Shown in pieces: positions 10,871 through 24,479 of a DNA stretch of 64,000 nucleotides. Numbering within the stretch: the first letter of the stretch is position 1; every line of letters begins with the position of its first letter. This stretch comes from Melieria omissa (Eukaryota; Arthropoda; Insecta; Diptera; Ulidiidae): NCBI GenBank assembly GCA_963971225.1, contig OZ020268.1, positions 46,674,404-46,738,403 on the forward strand, written 5' to 3'. The notes beneath the pieces were generated by a model. That model was not told the DNA's origin. It was given only the letters and a program-made list of their open reading frames with translations, and did not search any database. The translations under genes were made by a program, and so were the position numbers.

Positions 10871-13800
10871 CAAATCGCCACTTGTACTTCAGCTTCATAA
10901 ACGTTGACTGTGTACGAGCAAATGAACGTAACGTTGTGCATACAGCCAGACATATCTACATATATATGTATATATACATATATAGCAAATATATATGCAC
11001 ACTGTGTTACCATAAAACGCAATTTGTATAAATTTAAGCCGCGCTCTGCTGCCCTGATGACATGTCGTCGCTCAACCCTTTCGGCCACATTGCGCCGCGC
11101 ATTTTCGGCAACAATTTGAGCAACGGAGCCAATGCGCTGTGGCAGCTGACAAATTCATTCTACAAAAGCTTGGCTTGGTGCCAGAGTTTTGTGTTCATGA
11201 CATTGAAAGCGCCGCTACGGCGTATCGAAACAAAACGTCTGCGGCTGAAACATGTTTCGAAAACTAAATGAGCTGTCGCACAACTGCACAGTATTTTTAA
11301 TTTCATACAACATAATGCAAATGACCAACAGCGTTAAAAGCTGTCAGGCGTTACATCTTCGAGGCTGTGTGCTGCGGCTGACGGCGTGCGGGGCAAATCC
11401 TCTGAGCTGCGGCAAAAAAATTTCTTTGTATTAGGAGACGGCTGGCGAAAATCAGTGCTCGATTACAGCAGAGCAATTTATTCAAACCAATTAATCCATT
11501 ACAAATAACGTTAAAACTCGTTCATGAGCGAAGTATTCCCTTGGAATTGTACCGATGCTAAGCTAACCAAACAATGGTGGCTTTAATGACGTCTACGCCC
11601 GGTCCTGACACTATCTATTAGACCTTCAGCGATTGACTGCTTTGATTGTATGTATGCAGCTGTAATTATAATTGAGTGTGTAGCGATGCAGCGTTCAATG
11701 GCAAAAGATACCTTTATTCACTGCAGTGTAACAGGCGTTTTAATTGCCAGCAATAATGGCGGATCAACTGATGATTAACCAAATAAGTGATACGTTTACG
11801 TTGGGGGTCTCGGTTAGGGAGCGATTCAATCGAGCAGATGCTGATATTGGACCGATTAGTGGACATTGCCCGATTATTTGGCAATTCTTTTCGAAAATAG
11901 ATAAGTTAATAAACAGTTGGAAATTTTTATTTTTTTTAATTTTCTTAGTATTATATAATATTTAATAAATATAATAAATTAATATATAAATATTTTCGTT
12001 TTTATTTGCAAATTGATATCAAAATCGATCGAAACGGAACAGGTGGATCCTCATGGAAAAACAGTCCATCTTGATTGTATTTATTATATTCCTGACAATG
12101 TGAATGATCTTAAAAAATTTTTCTAATCTCCAATTATAATTATTAAATCAAATTATGGCTTAAAAAATCGTAAGCTTTTAAAAAAAACTCTTCATCATTC
12201 AAGGCGGCTCCAAGGTAGCCATGGAGTAGTTAAAGTGAAGGATTCTTAATCTAATTCGAAGATGTCTTAGATGACTTATTGCACTGATAACGGTACATGC
12301 GACCTTTAGAGTCACTTGGCACCATCCGATCTTACTGTAGTTAACCCTAGCTGAACCTAACAGCTACGTTGTATGTCAATTTGCAACTTTGACAAGTAGA
12401 AAGCTGACTGGGGAAAGCTGTGAACCATTAACCACAAAACCCTAGACACCACCTAATATTATTATTAGTTATTAGAAGGGAAGTTGACAACTTCATCTGC
12501 ATCCGCTTAAGCAATTTTAGAACTCTTGCAACTGGCAGTAAAAGTTGTCCCACTTTATGGAGTCTTCTTTTTAAAGTGCATTTGTGCATTTTTTCATTAC
12601 AAGTCATATTTGCGTACTCGCAATATGTTAGATGTGCGCTTCAAGCCTGACCACCTTTTAAATAGCCTATTTAACACCTTGTGTGCAGTTTCGCAACAAT
12701 TTGCAACGTTTGCACTTTATTTGTGGCACTGCTGCGTACTGAATAATCACCGTTGTAATGTAGAATACGCGTCTCTAGTGGCGAAGTGAGTTTTATTTGA
12801 CTTATTTTATGTTAGCTGGCAAAATGTCTTAACCCATTTCGGTCCCTTATAGCCAGCAGAAGTCGATGTTAATTGAACAGTTTTTGTAAGTGATGATAGC
12901 ATTCATTAATGTGTATTAGACATGGTTTAGTGTTGTATCGAAAATCTTAATAATGGGTTTTAGATGCTAAGGAATTTCTAATTATTTGCCGTTTAGCGAA
13001 AAAGTACATGAGCCAAAAAACTGTAGGACTAGAGTGAGGTTAAATGGCGTCGCGTCGAGGTCAAAGCTGCTCAGAAGTTGCTCTTAGGGATTTAAAATCT
13101 ATGACTGACCCTCACCAGTTTTCCCTACTGAACATTTCGTTCAAACATATTTATACCTTATCTTATAAAAAATAAAAAAATCTGTCTTATGCAAAATTAT
13201 GGTTTTTATCAAATAGGCTTCAACTGCTCCTAGGTTGGTCCAGATGTGTGAAATGTAAGACCGACACTCATTTATTTTCTCTTCCAATTGTTTCTTCCAA
13301 ACATACCTACCTGTCCCTTAGCTTCCAGTCTTAAGGGCGGTGCCTTAAAAACTGGCCACTTTCTATGGAATTGGCTCATCACTTGTAAATGTAATAGTTA
13401 AGTAAGCGAGAAATCATCGCATTTCGGAAACTACTGTACCGATTTGAATGATTTATTCAGCGATCGGCAACATTCTTGAGTAAAATAAATACAAAATTAA
13501 TTACGGTTCAGAAATTCACTATCAGAGGGCGTCTCCCTTGGGCAGGCGTTCTGGAGAGAAATCCGCCGTTGGCAAATCGTTCTTAATTTCTTGTTGGCTA
13601 TGTCTAAACTCAGACCCACAGCCCTCTCTGAGTTTTGATTTAACACATTTACAAGGCGGCCGAAATAATATAGAAAAATTTCGGTTGACTATTTAAACGC
13701 ACATTTTACTCATAACACAAATTTAAAACGGAAGGTGGGAGGTAATTTTTACCAATTACGAGAGTTTTAAAACAGAATAAACTAAATAAAACGATAATTA

Positions 13801-15798
13801 CCAGCATTTTAATCATCACTTTCATTTTCTAAAGTTTTCTGTCATTTTCTATGGGAGTAGCAAATTTTGTCAACAAAAATTCATTTAGTGTAGTGTTATT
13901 TGTAATTAAAACTTGTTAAGTTTCTTAGGACTTATACACAGTTTGTATGCCCTTGAAATACATTCATTTCATTGCAATAAAGGAATTAATGGAATATTTG
14001 AATTGCATATTTAAAGATACATTACGCATTTAAGGGTTAAAGTAGAGCATGTTCTGACAATGGTCAACAAAAAATTTGTAAATATGGCAAAACAAATTGA
14101 GAAACCACGAAAGAAAATAAGTCGGTCACGTATCCCAACAGGCAACTAAAAAATATTTGCAAGAATGTTAACTTGTTGAAGTAACCAGTCCAAAGCGACA
14201 TTTAAGAACTTCGTATCGCAGTAAGCAGCAACTACAGCAACAAAATAAACAAGAACAAGGTGTTAATCTTTCTATCTCAACATTGCAACAGGCGCATATT
14301 TCGGGTTAAGTACACTTTGATGACACTTAAAAGTTGCATTTAAACTTTAAAATAAAAACCAATTTTTCACTTGCAGGCCACTCAATTAATAACTCGCATT
14401 GTGTCGCTCGCAGCACAGCGAGGCGAGGCGCCGCCAAAAATGATATAATCGGTGCACATAATGCGCGGCGCTTCCCTGCAAAAGCGCCGCGAATCCACGC
14501 CAGCAGCAGCCGTAATGCAGTCACCAACACCAGCGCAGCGATGTGTGCGTGTTAATGGCGCTAACCTACTTGAGGCTGCTGCCGTCTGCCGGCAGCGTAC
14601 TGCAGTTTAGTTCGTTTGTCGTATGCAACAAATATCGCTACTATCGATATGAATTGCAGATTTTCTGCTACTTTTCACAACACTCTAATGTTTTTGCTGT
14701 ATTTTGTTGATTATATTTATTTGTATTTTGCTTTTATTTATTTTTTAGCACTCAAGCCATTTGTTTGTAATTACTTCAGTCTGCAGGCATTAAAAGGGCT
14801 TTGTGCAATGGACTCGCATATTCAATGCAATGTTTGCAGTCGAGTTTAGTCGTTCAGCTTAAATTTACTGCAAAATGTACATTATTAACTTTTTTACGTT
14901 CCTTCATTAATCAATGTACAATTTGTGTTATAGACTTACATACATATGTACATGTTTGAATACCTCGTGACCATAAAAAAATTGGCTGCGGCACTTTGGA
15001 TTAACTTGTTAAAATGTTTATTGTTTGTTAAAACTAATAATAATTATGAATTAATTTTTGAGATATGGTGACACAGAAAAGTTCATTAACTAGTAATAAA
15101 TAAGTAGTTAATATTTTAATTTAATTTACAATATCATTATCAAATCAATTCAACACAGATTAATTAAAAACACAAATTAAAAAAGAAATAAAAAAGACAA
15201 ATTTAAAAAACCTTATCAGAACCTTTAAGTCTTTTGGTATAAAAAAAAACTTCTAGGTTAGGTCAACGCTTGCTTCAACTCCTCACTGGTCAAGTGGGCA
15301 AATAATGATGCTTAAAAGTCGGCGATTTTCAATGACTTGTCGGCGTTATCTAATTCGTCCCAATATTCGAAATCATTTGAAAAATACACCTAGTGACCTA
15401 GAAACTGTTCCCATGTTTAAGTGAATGGCGGCCACATTTGTTTGAAAGTGCTATAAAGTAATGACACAATATATATATACAAATGAGGAATATCCCATGA
15501 AAGTAAATTTGGAACAAGCTAGCTGCAAGCAAGGATGGTTATTGAACATCTGAAGTAAGCAATCTAATCAGCAATTATAGCAAACTTGAGCATTAAATCC
15601 AATACATAAAATTCACTGTCGAAGAACTAATTTATTTTAAAAGAGCTATAAGTTGTGTCGTGAGGATGGCTCAGAGTATGTAAAGCTGTTTGTGTGCTTC
15701 CTTATTATGCTATCCTTACATGGTCGATATTTATTTGAGGATAGAAGTTCGTTTTTAACTTTAAAAATCTATTCATATCAATGCAGCAAATCTAAGTA

Positions 15799-16692
15799 CA
15801 GTGGACGTCCAATATAACGAATCTTATGTTGTACCCCTAATTTGTTAAATCGAAAAATTCGTTAAATAGATCGCAATTTTTTTTTAAACCATCCTTCTTG
15901 AAGAAATAAGTCTCACATATTCAGTTTTTAACCTTCTGTCTGTCCCTTTGGGTCTATTTGACCCCATGCGGAGTTAAAATAACGGTTGAGCGGCTTTCTG
16001 CACTCGTCTACTTGTGTTATTTAGTGTTGATCGCTCTTACAACCCAATAAAAAGTCGAGAAAAACGCTTTTCGGGGCTTCCCCCTTTTTTTTTTGATTTT
16101 TGTAAAACATTTCTTCATGTTTTGTCAGTAAATTATATAACCGTTTGATTGACCCCAAAGGACAGCGAACGCAACTTCGAGCAAAGGACAGACAGAAGGT
16201 TTACCAAATATCTTGTTTTATTCCAGCATTTTCAAAATACAAATATGGCTATGTGTGTACAGTGAAAAAGCCTCTTTACCGCAAGTAAACTTTTCTTTAT
16301 GGACATTTTGCTTGATTGATTATTACAATTTTAATTTTTAAAAGAAAAATGCCGACCGAACGCAAACCAAATCCTGTGAAAATGACCAGCAATGCATACA
16401 AACGGAATTTGGGAACTTGACGTTAATTTGAAAGTTTTAACGAAACAAAAACAATTGAGGTAAGGTGCACTTGTCGAAACCAAACATTCATTATTGTAAA
16501 GAATGTGAAGACTTAATTAATTAAAAGAATTCGAATGCTCAAATAAAAACAATTCAAAGGGTGAAAAACCACATAAATATTCGTTATATCGAAAAGCAAA
16601 TTTCACTTTGGTTCATAATATAGAACCATCAATGGAAAAAATTTGGCCGAAAATTCTTTAAATGGAAAGTTCGTTATACTGGACGCCCACTG
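15799..16692. mobile_element. pogo/Tc1-like element with TA flanks, interrupted by a TTAA MITE
   Basis: The left end CAGTGGACGTCCAATATAACGAA and the right end (reverse complement CAGTGGGCGTCCAGTATAACGAA) match at 21 of 23 positions. TA lies immediately outside both ends (15797-15798 and 16693-16694), as in Tc1/mariner/pogo elements. Total length is 894 bp, of which 267 bp (plus duplication) is a second element inserted inside. No intact transposase; a short frame starting ATGCCGACCGAACGC near 16349 stops after about 23 codons. Confidence 0.85.
15933..16199. mobile_element. TTAA-type MITE, family B, nested in the pogo-like element
   Basis: 267 bp bounded by CCTTCTGTCTGTCC and its exact reverse complement. 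The left flank is TTAA (15929-15932) and the right flank is TTTA (16200-16203), one base from TTAA. A second inner inverted pair, GGGTC...GACCCC, lies just inside the ends. It is non-coding. Confidence 0.75.
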
Positions 16693-17406
16693 TATAATTT
16701 TTTCAGTTATTTAAATTTGTATATCATTGCGGCAAATCGAAACAAAATGTATTCAGTTCCTGTAGCAAGGCGAAATCAAGCAAAACATTTAAATAAACAT
16801 TCTTCATATCCCAGTCATTGCTTTCTTATTGCTTTGCTAAAATTTGAACTACACTTATTTACATCTACTACACTTTTTAAAAAGACCTAAAAGGCCTACA
16901 ACCTAAAACTATTCTTTGACAACATTGCCACAACTCGCTAACCAGAGTTGCCACAGCCCAATTCCTACATTCCATTATTATTTCCCATTTCTTGTCGCAT
17001 AGCTTGCAACTATTTGCATACATTCAACTTGTTACCCAAAAATACAGCTTCATTCACGTGCGCCTACATTATGTATTTGAAATCATCTACTTCAAAGCTC
17101 AATTGTCAGTTGGATATGCTTTGCCACAATTTTAGTACTTTTTCGTCTACTACCATTTCAGTGACCTATGTGTCTTCCAATGCAATTCTAACTTGGCAGC
17201 ACTGGCCACTACTCGCTTATTTGCAAGCCGCATGCAGTAACTTTTGTAAAAAGTTTTAAAAATAGTGTCCAAATTATAAGAACTGCATCGCTCGGTTGTT
17301 GATTTAGTAAGTTCGACACTCCAACTTCGTTCGGGAAACACGTGCCACTCGTGGAAATACCGGCTGTGCGTTCCAGCGTCAAGGAAAATCAAGCAGGCAA
17401 TAGTAA

Positions 17407-18658
<1,252 letters not shown>

Positions 18659-19375
18659 GCGTACCGGGCACGGACGGTGAACTGCCGGCTCTTGCCGGAG
18701 CGCAGGCGGATGTATTCTTTAGAGTAGCCTAAGATGAGAAAGAAATTCTTATTTAATTTCTTGTGGATTCGTTTTCCAATATCACCATAATAATAATCAT
18801 AATTTTATATACACAAAACCAACCAACACAAACACCACACATGCTCCCAAGCACACAATTCACTTGTAAAATCTGTATTAGCCTACAAATTCGTTTTACT
18901 AAATGTGGAGAGTATAAATTACTTATTACGATTTTTGATTTCTTCAAATTGGCATTGAGTGGGTAATACAATTAGTTGGTAGACTTTGCAAAAAATGGAT
19001 TTATGATCGGCACTGGAAATTATTTGTAGATATTCAAAAAATAGCAAATAGCTCAATGCTTTCTGAGACAGATTTAAGTGGTCATAGAACCGTTATTGAC
19101 GGCTAAATCCCTAAAAGTGAACAGCTGTTTTGTAGCGCACTTAGCTGCAGCATCGTTTGCTGAAAATTACCCGACTTAAAATGTATTTCACTGCATTGTG
19201 AATGCTCAGTAAATACTGTCAAACCAACAGCCAACACTTTCTCTGACGTACATATCCGTCAACTGTGGCAACACTCTTATCATTGTCCACGTGAAGCAAT
19301 CTGGTGAAACTGATTTTTCATCGATCTAGGTCCAGTTTTCGTTCCTGCACTGCTTCGTCATAGCTGAAGATCAAA
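18659..19375. other. wds-ABCF1 intergenic spacer
   Basis: 717 bp holding the wds 3' UTR and the ABCF1 promoter and 5' leader. No clean AATAAA is seen soon after the wds stop. The ABCF1 start has a good context (AGATCAAAATGTC). Confidence 0.6.
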
Positions 19376-22010
19376 ATGTCCAAAAAACATAAGAAGGGGC
19401 GCTCCGATTGGAGTATCGACGAAAAGGCAACGGAAGAGCGAGCGAGCAGTCAAGAAGACGCAGATGAGCTGGAGAGCACGAAGTCTGGCAGGAAGTCAAA
19501 AGCGAAAGGGAAAAAAGGCAAGGGGGGAAAGGACAAATTTGATGCGGTAGATCCGCAGGCAGCGCCCGTTGGAAAGAATAAACAAGAGGCAGAAGAAGAG
19601 GATGAGGAAGTGCCGCAGCCAGTCGCCGTGGCTAAGAAACAGCAGCAACAGAAAAAGGGCAAAAAGAATAAAAAGAACAAGAAAAAAGATGATTTTAGCG
19701 ATGACGAGGAAGACGACGATAAAGGCAACCTGGCAGTATTAGACGGTTCCGGTGAGGAAGATGATGAAATACCAGTGCCCATAGTAAAGAAACAAAAGAA
19801 GAATAAATTTCAACTAAGTGATGAGGATGAGGAGGAGGTACAAGCAACAGAGGAATCAGAGGCTGAGGAACCAGAGCCCAAGTCGAAATCTGAGCCAGTG
19901 ACCCAAATACAACCCGAAATGGCAGATCCGATTATTGTTGACCAGCCAGAAATCTCAAAAGCCAAATCTCAGAGCCCTGTCGTTGAAGAAAAGATCGTTG
20001 CCCCTGAGCAAGTTGCAGAGAAACTAGAAGAGCTGCAACTTGAAGACGCCACGCCTGAAGAGGCGCCAGCGCAGTCATCGGAAGATAGCAAAGAAAAGCA
20101 GATTGCGCCCGCGGATAAGAAACTCACGCACAAAGAAAAAAAGAAGCAGAAGAAACAGCAGGAGTACGAAAAGCAAGTGGAGTTAATGACAAAGAAGGGC
20201 GGTGCCGGTCATTCCGATCTGGACAGCAACTTCACCATGTCTCAGGTGCAGAAAACTGCCGGACAGCAAGCGCAGCTAGAACACGCCGTCGACATCAAAA
20301 TCGAGAACTTCACAATTTCGGCCAAGGGTAAGCAGGTGCAGAGCTGCCGTTACGTCAAAATGCTAATAGTTGGTTTATTTTTCCCTTATAGGCAACGATC
20401 TGTTCGTGAACGCAAATCTGCTGATCGCTCATGGTCGGCGCTATGGTCTGGTGGGACCGAACGGCCACGGCAAGACCACATTGCTACGTCACATAGCCAC
20501 ACGTGCCTTCGCCATACCGCCCAACATCGATGTACTGCTGTGCGAGCAGGAAGTAGTGGCCACGGACAAAACGGCCATTGACACCATACTGGAGGCGGAC
20601 GTGAAGCGCAATAAGCTGCTAGCAAAGAGCAAGGATCTGGAGGATAAATTCGCTGCCGGCGACATGAGCGTGCAAGAGGAGCTGACCGACACATTCGCTG
20701 AGTTGAAGGCTATCGGCGCCTACTCGGCAGAGGCGCGTGCGCGTCGCATTCTCGCCGGTTTGGGCTTCAGTGAAGAGATGCAAAATCGCGCCACCAATAA
20801 GTTCTCTGGAGGCTGGCGTATGCGCGTTTCGCTGGCACGTGCGCTCTACTTAGAACCCACATTGCTGATGCTCGACGAGCCGACTAACCATCTCGATTTG
20901 AACGCTGTTATCTGGTTAGACAACTACCTTCAGGGTTGGAAGAAGACGTTGCTAATAGTGTCTCACGACCAGAGTTTCTTGGACAATGTATGCAACGAGA
21001 TCATTCATCTGGATCAGAAAAAGCTGCAGTACTACAAGGGCAACTACTCCATGTTCAAGAAGATGTACGTACAGAAGCGACGTGAGATGATCAAAGAATA
21101 CGAAAAGCAGGAAAAGCGCATCCGGGAGTTGAAGGCGCACGGCCAGTCAAAGAAAGCAGCTGAGAAGAAGCAAAAAGACGTGCTCACACGCAAGCAAGAA
21201 AAGAACAAGTCAAAGCAGCAGAAACAGGACGACGAAGAAGGTCCGCAGGAACTGCTGGCGCGTCCCAAGGAGTACATAGTAAAATTCCGGTTCCCAGAGC
21301 CATCGCAGCTACAGCCGCCCATACTTGGGCTGCACAATGTCACATTTGCCTTCGAAGGCCAGAAGCCGCTTTTCATTAATACCGATTTCGGCATTGATCT
21401 GTCGAGTCGTGTTGCCATTGTGGGTCCCAACGGTGTGGGCAAGTCCACTTTTCTGAAGCTGCTTCTGGGCGAGCTCGAACCGCAAAAGGGCGAGCAGCGC
21501 AAGAACCATCGACTTCGCGTTGGCCGCTTTGACCAGCATTCAGGCGAGCATTTGACCGCCGAAGAGTCAGCTGCCGAATATCTGCAGCGACTGTTCAATC
21601 TCCAGCATGAAAAGGCGCGCAAGGCGCTCGGCTCGTTTGGCCTGGTCAGCCATGCACACACCATAAAGATGAAGGATCTGTCAGGTGGTCAGAAGGCGCG
21701 AGTGGCTCTGGCCGAGCTGTGCCTGAGCGGACCGGACGTGCTGATATTGGATGAACCGACCAACAATCTGGATATTGAATCGATTGATGCGCTCGCCGAG
21801 GCAATTAACGAGTACGAGGGTGGTGTTGTGATTGTGTCCCACGACGAGCGGCTAATACGCGAGACCAGCTGTACACTATATGTAATTGAGGATCAAACGA
21901 TTAACGAAATTGACGGCGAATTCGATGACTACCGCAAGGAGGTGCTGGACGCGCTGGGCGAGGTTGTCAACAATCCCAGTGTGGTTGCCAACGCTGCTGT
22001 GCTACAGTAA
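19376..22010 (+). CDS. Abcf1: ABCF1-type ATP-binding cassette protein (soluble, two ABC domains)
   Basis: Two exons, 19376-20327 and 20392-22010 (64 bp intron, phase 1), encode 856 residues, close to the length of animal ABCF1. Residues 1-315 are a charged low-complexity tail with long Lys, Glu and Asp runs, as in mammalian ABCF1, where this tail binds eIF2. Then come two ABC domains without membrane segments. Walker A motifs are GPNGHGKTT (339-347) and GPNGVGKST (about 661-669), signatures [13 protein letters not shown] and [13 protein letters not shown], and Walker [12 protein letters not shown] (about 477) and [11 protein letters not shown] (about 771). The linker is Lys/Gln-rich. ABCF1 associates with ribosomes and eIF2 and promotes translation initiation in the cytosol. 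All catalytic motifs are intact. ABCF2/3 are excluded by the long acidic/basic N-terminus. Confidence 0.97.
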
Positions 22011-22099
22011 TGGAACGACCGAATCGACAACAGGAATTGATATGTGAAATTTTAGTTAGTGGAGCCTGTTTATTTTTTGTATGAAACCGAAATAATTTA

Positions 22100-22105
22100 A
22101 ATAAA
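22100..22105 (+). terminator. poly(A) signal of ABCF1
   Basis: Canonical AATAAA 90 bp after the ABCF1 stop codon. Confidence 0.7.
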
Positions 22106-23008
22106 AGCCAATGTTAAAGTTGAAGAGAGACCATGGATGAAAATCAAGTCAAATGACTCAAGAAAACAGTTGCAATTACTTACCATAGCAACCTTAGTGG
22201 GTTTCAATATTTTATCCACTGTTTTTGAAAGATGATATCTTTCATAAAAATTCAATTGGCCAACAATTTCTGCAGGATTCGTTCTTATCATTGCTGATAA
22301 GCCGCATGTCCATATATAATAATCACTAACATCTTCAACTGCTTAAAATTAAATCCTTTGCTTTCTTAAATCAAGAAAATCAACTCAATGTAAACCAACA
22401 CATTTTCGAATGTTTTGAAAGGAAAGTTCGATTAACTTGTTTTTACAAACAATTGCAATTAAAACACTTGGTCAATGGATATCCAGCTGCATTACAAAAA
22501 TATAAAGTGTAGTAAAAGGAAACCCATTATTTCCGTATGAGATTGGATACATTATTTAGCATAGTTAGATTAGATTTAAGTTAAATATGCACCGTTTTGT
22601 TCAATAAATTGATGCTGAAAGAAATCAATGCCTATCTCATAGAAAACATCATCCTTATTGCAAAAAAAACAGAGAAATGGAATGGAATTTTGGTGACAAG
22701 AGACCTATAGGAACCTTTATATCGCCGAGTTTTTCTTCAATTGACCGGAACCACAACACCCAGAAACAAACGAATAACCGTGATTTTACCGATGAAATAA
22801 TGTTTCCAGATTTTATGAAATTTACGATTTTTTTATGAAACAATTTTTCCCCATTTGATTCGTAAGCATTACACTCTAGAATAGTAAGGTAAATGAAAAC
22901 AAGTCAAATCAGATTTTGCCTAAATTTGCCTTGAGTAAAATAACCGAAAATATACAAAATATACTTGTAATCTCTTTCCCTCTTAGTTTTGCGCCACATT
23001 GTCATTAA

Positions 23009-23768
23009 CCCTCAATCGCCCACCCTGAGTCCAGGGGACTCACTACGAACTTTAATAAGTTGGTACACGTTGTGTTTTTATGTTTCGGCGCCCAGCTTTC
23101 GTATACCTTCCTAAAGGGTCGCTCTGAACGCGAAGACGATCGGAAGTTAGCGCACTACAATTACAAGGCTGAGTTTTGGCACAGAGTGAGTCCCAGGGAC
23201 TCAGGGTGGTGTTTTGTGTTACAAAAATTGTACTTGTAATTTTTTTAAAATCGTGTTAATTTAAATTTAGGATGCCAAAAATGGCCGCGAAAAGTTAAAT
23301 AATTGAGAGTGTTAACCCTTTGAGAAGTTTTGCTACTAACAATTTGCCTTAGTTGTGCTGGAAAATTATGTGAGGTATGTGCACAACATATGAAATTCAA
23401 CCTGATGCACGTTTTCTTATTTTATATAATGAAGTAATAGTTTAAGTTTTTTTTCTGAACAGTTATTTAATTTTTAGGTTATTTATGTAAAAAGAATTGT
23501 TGTTGTTAATTTATTTATATCTTTTATTTTTATAAAATGCTTAGTGTATGTTTTTAGAGTATGTTTTTTTCTGTCCATTAAAAGGTGCATTTTTATTTGA
23601 GTTAAACTGGAATGATGTCTGTAACAAGAGATCTTAATGTGTCCTACAAAAATATAAAAAACCATAAAAATTTAATAGATGTTGCGTTATTTCGTAAACA
23701 AAAATTTTGAGTCCCGGGGACTCAGGGTGGGTAGATACGTGATTTTAATAGGGGTGGGTGATTGAGGG
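23009..23768. mobile_element. TTAA-flanked element, family C (piggyBac-like), with palindromic subterminal repeats
   Basis: 760 bp with TTAA on both sides (23005-23008 and 23769-23772). The outer ends CCCTCAATCGCCCACCC and CCCTCAATCACCCACCC (right, reverse complement) match 16/17. Inside each end, and once more near 23187-23210, is a CACCCTGAGTCC/GGGACTCA palindrome (core GAGTCCCNGGGACTC). The end-plus-subterminal design resembles autonomous piggyBac elements, but no transposase frame survives. Confidence 0.88.
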
Positions 23769-24479
23769 TTAAAGAAAACTGAATCAACAAACAATCATAA
23801 AACTGTCTGACAAGTTTTTTTATCAAAATCTTAATCTTAACCAGATTGTACTTATATAATGCGATATACAGATTACTAGCAGAGTCCAGAGCTCGAGATG
23901 GATATTGACAAGGCGAATGGGTGCTCCCAACTCTTAACGTCTAGTTTAGTCTCTGTTATTAATACCATCCATTCATAAAATATTGGATCTCTTTTTACTA
24001 CATCTTATGTTAGATACAAATAAAATGTAAAAAAAATTGAAATTAAATTGATCAAAATGTGAAATTCACAAATTATTTCGTAAATTTGAAGTTCAACATT
24101 CGCACCCTGTGATTAATTTCATTTTTACCTCCTCTCTGAATTACCCTGTGCTCCGTAGTTATTAGGTGATCAGCTGACTAGTGGCATCGTTTTCAATCAG
24201 AGTGGTTTTCAACTTAAAGCTCACGTCAAAAGAAATATCGTCAGTTTCTGTCAATTTTCCCCCCGTTGAAGTTGTGAGAAGTGGTGCGGACGTGCGCTAT
24301 AGTGAGTTTGGAGCAGTTTCGAGATAGTTTTTTGCCAAAAATGAAAATTTGAAAGTTTCAAATTCAAGCTAACGAAATAGAGTGGAAATTGTGCAAGTGC
24401 GAATTGTGAAATTTAATGTGCAGAAAAATTACCAAGAGACGACTAAACGAGCACAGGAACGACTGGTGGACGCATCGAT

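Larger units (their letters stand above)
22011..24479. other. ABCF1-ATP7 intergenic region
   Basis: Contains the ABCF1 3' end, the TTAA-type element at 23009-23768, and the ATP7 promoter and 5' leader (roughly 24150-24479). No additional gene is supported. CATCGATAT just before the ATP7 ATG resembles half of a DRE site, but lies over the start codon, so it is probably coincidental. Confidence 0.6.

Noticed and set aside
11062..11271. 69-codon frame starting MSSLNPFGHIAP
   Set aside because: Start context is fair but there is no recognisable domain or partner exon; not enough to call a gene.
12833..14040. TTAACCCATTTCGG at 12833 and AAGGGTTAA near 14030 as ends of another TTAA element
   Set aside because: The match does not extend beyond the first few bases after TTAACCC, so the two sites are not an inverted pair.
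20328..20581. ABCF1 exon 1 frame continuing past 20327
   Set aside because: It loses the ABC domain frame; splicing 20327 to 20392 restores the Walker A motif.
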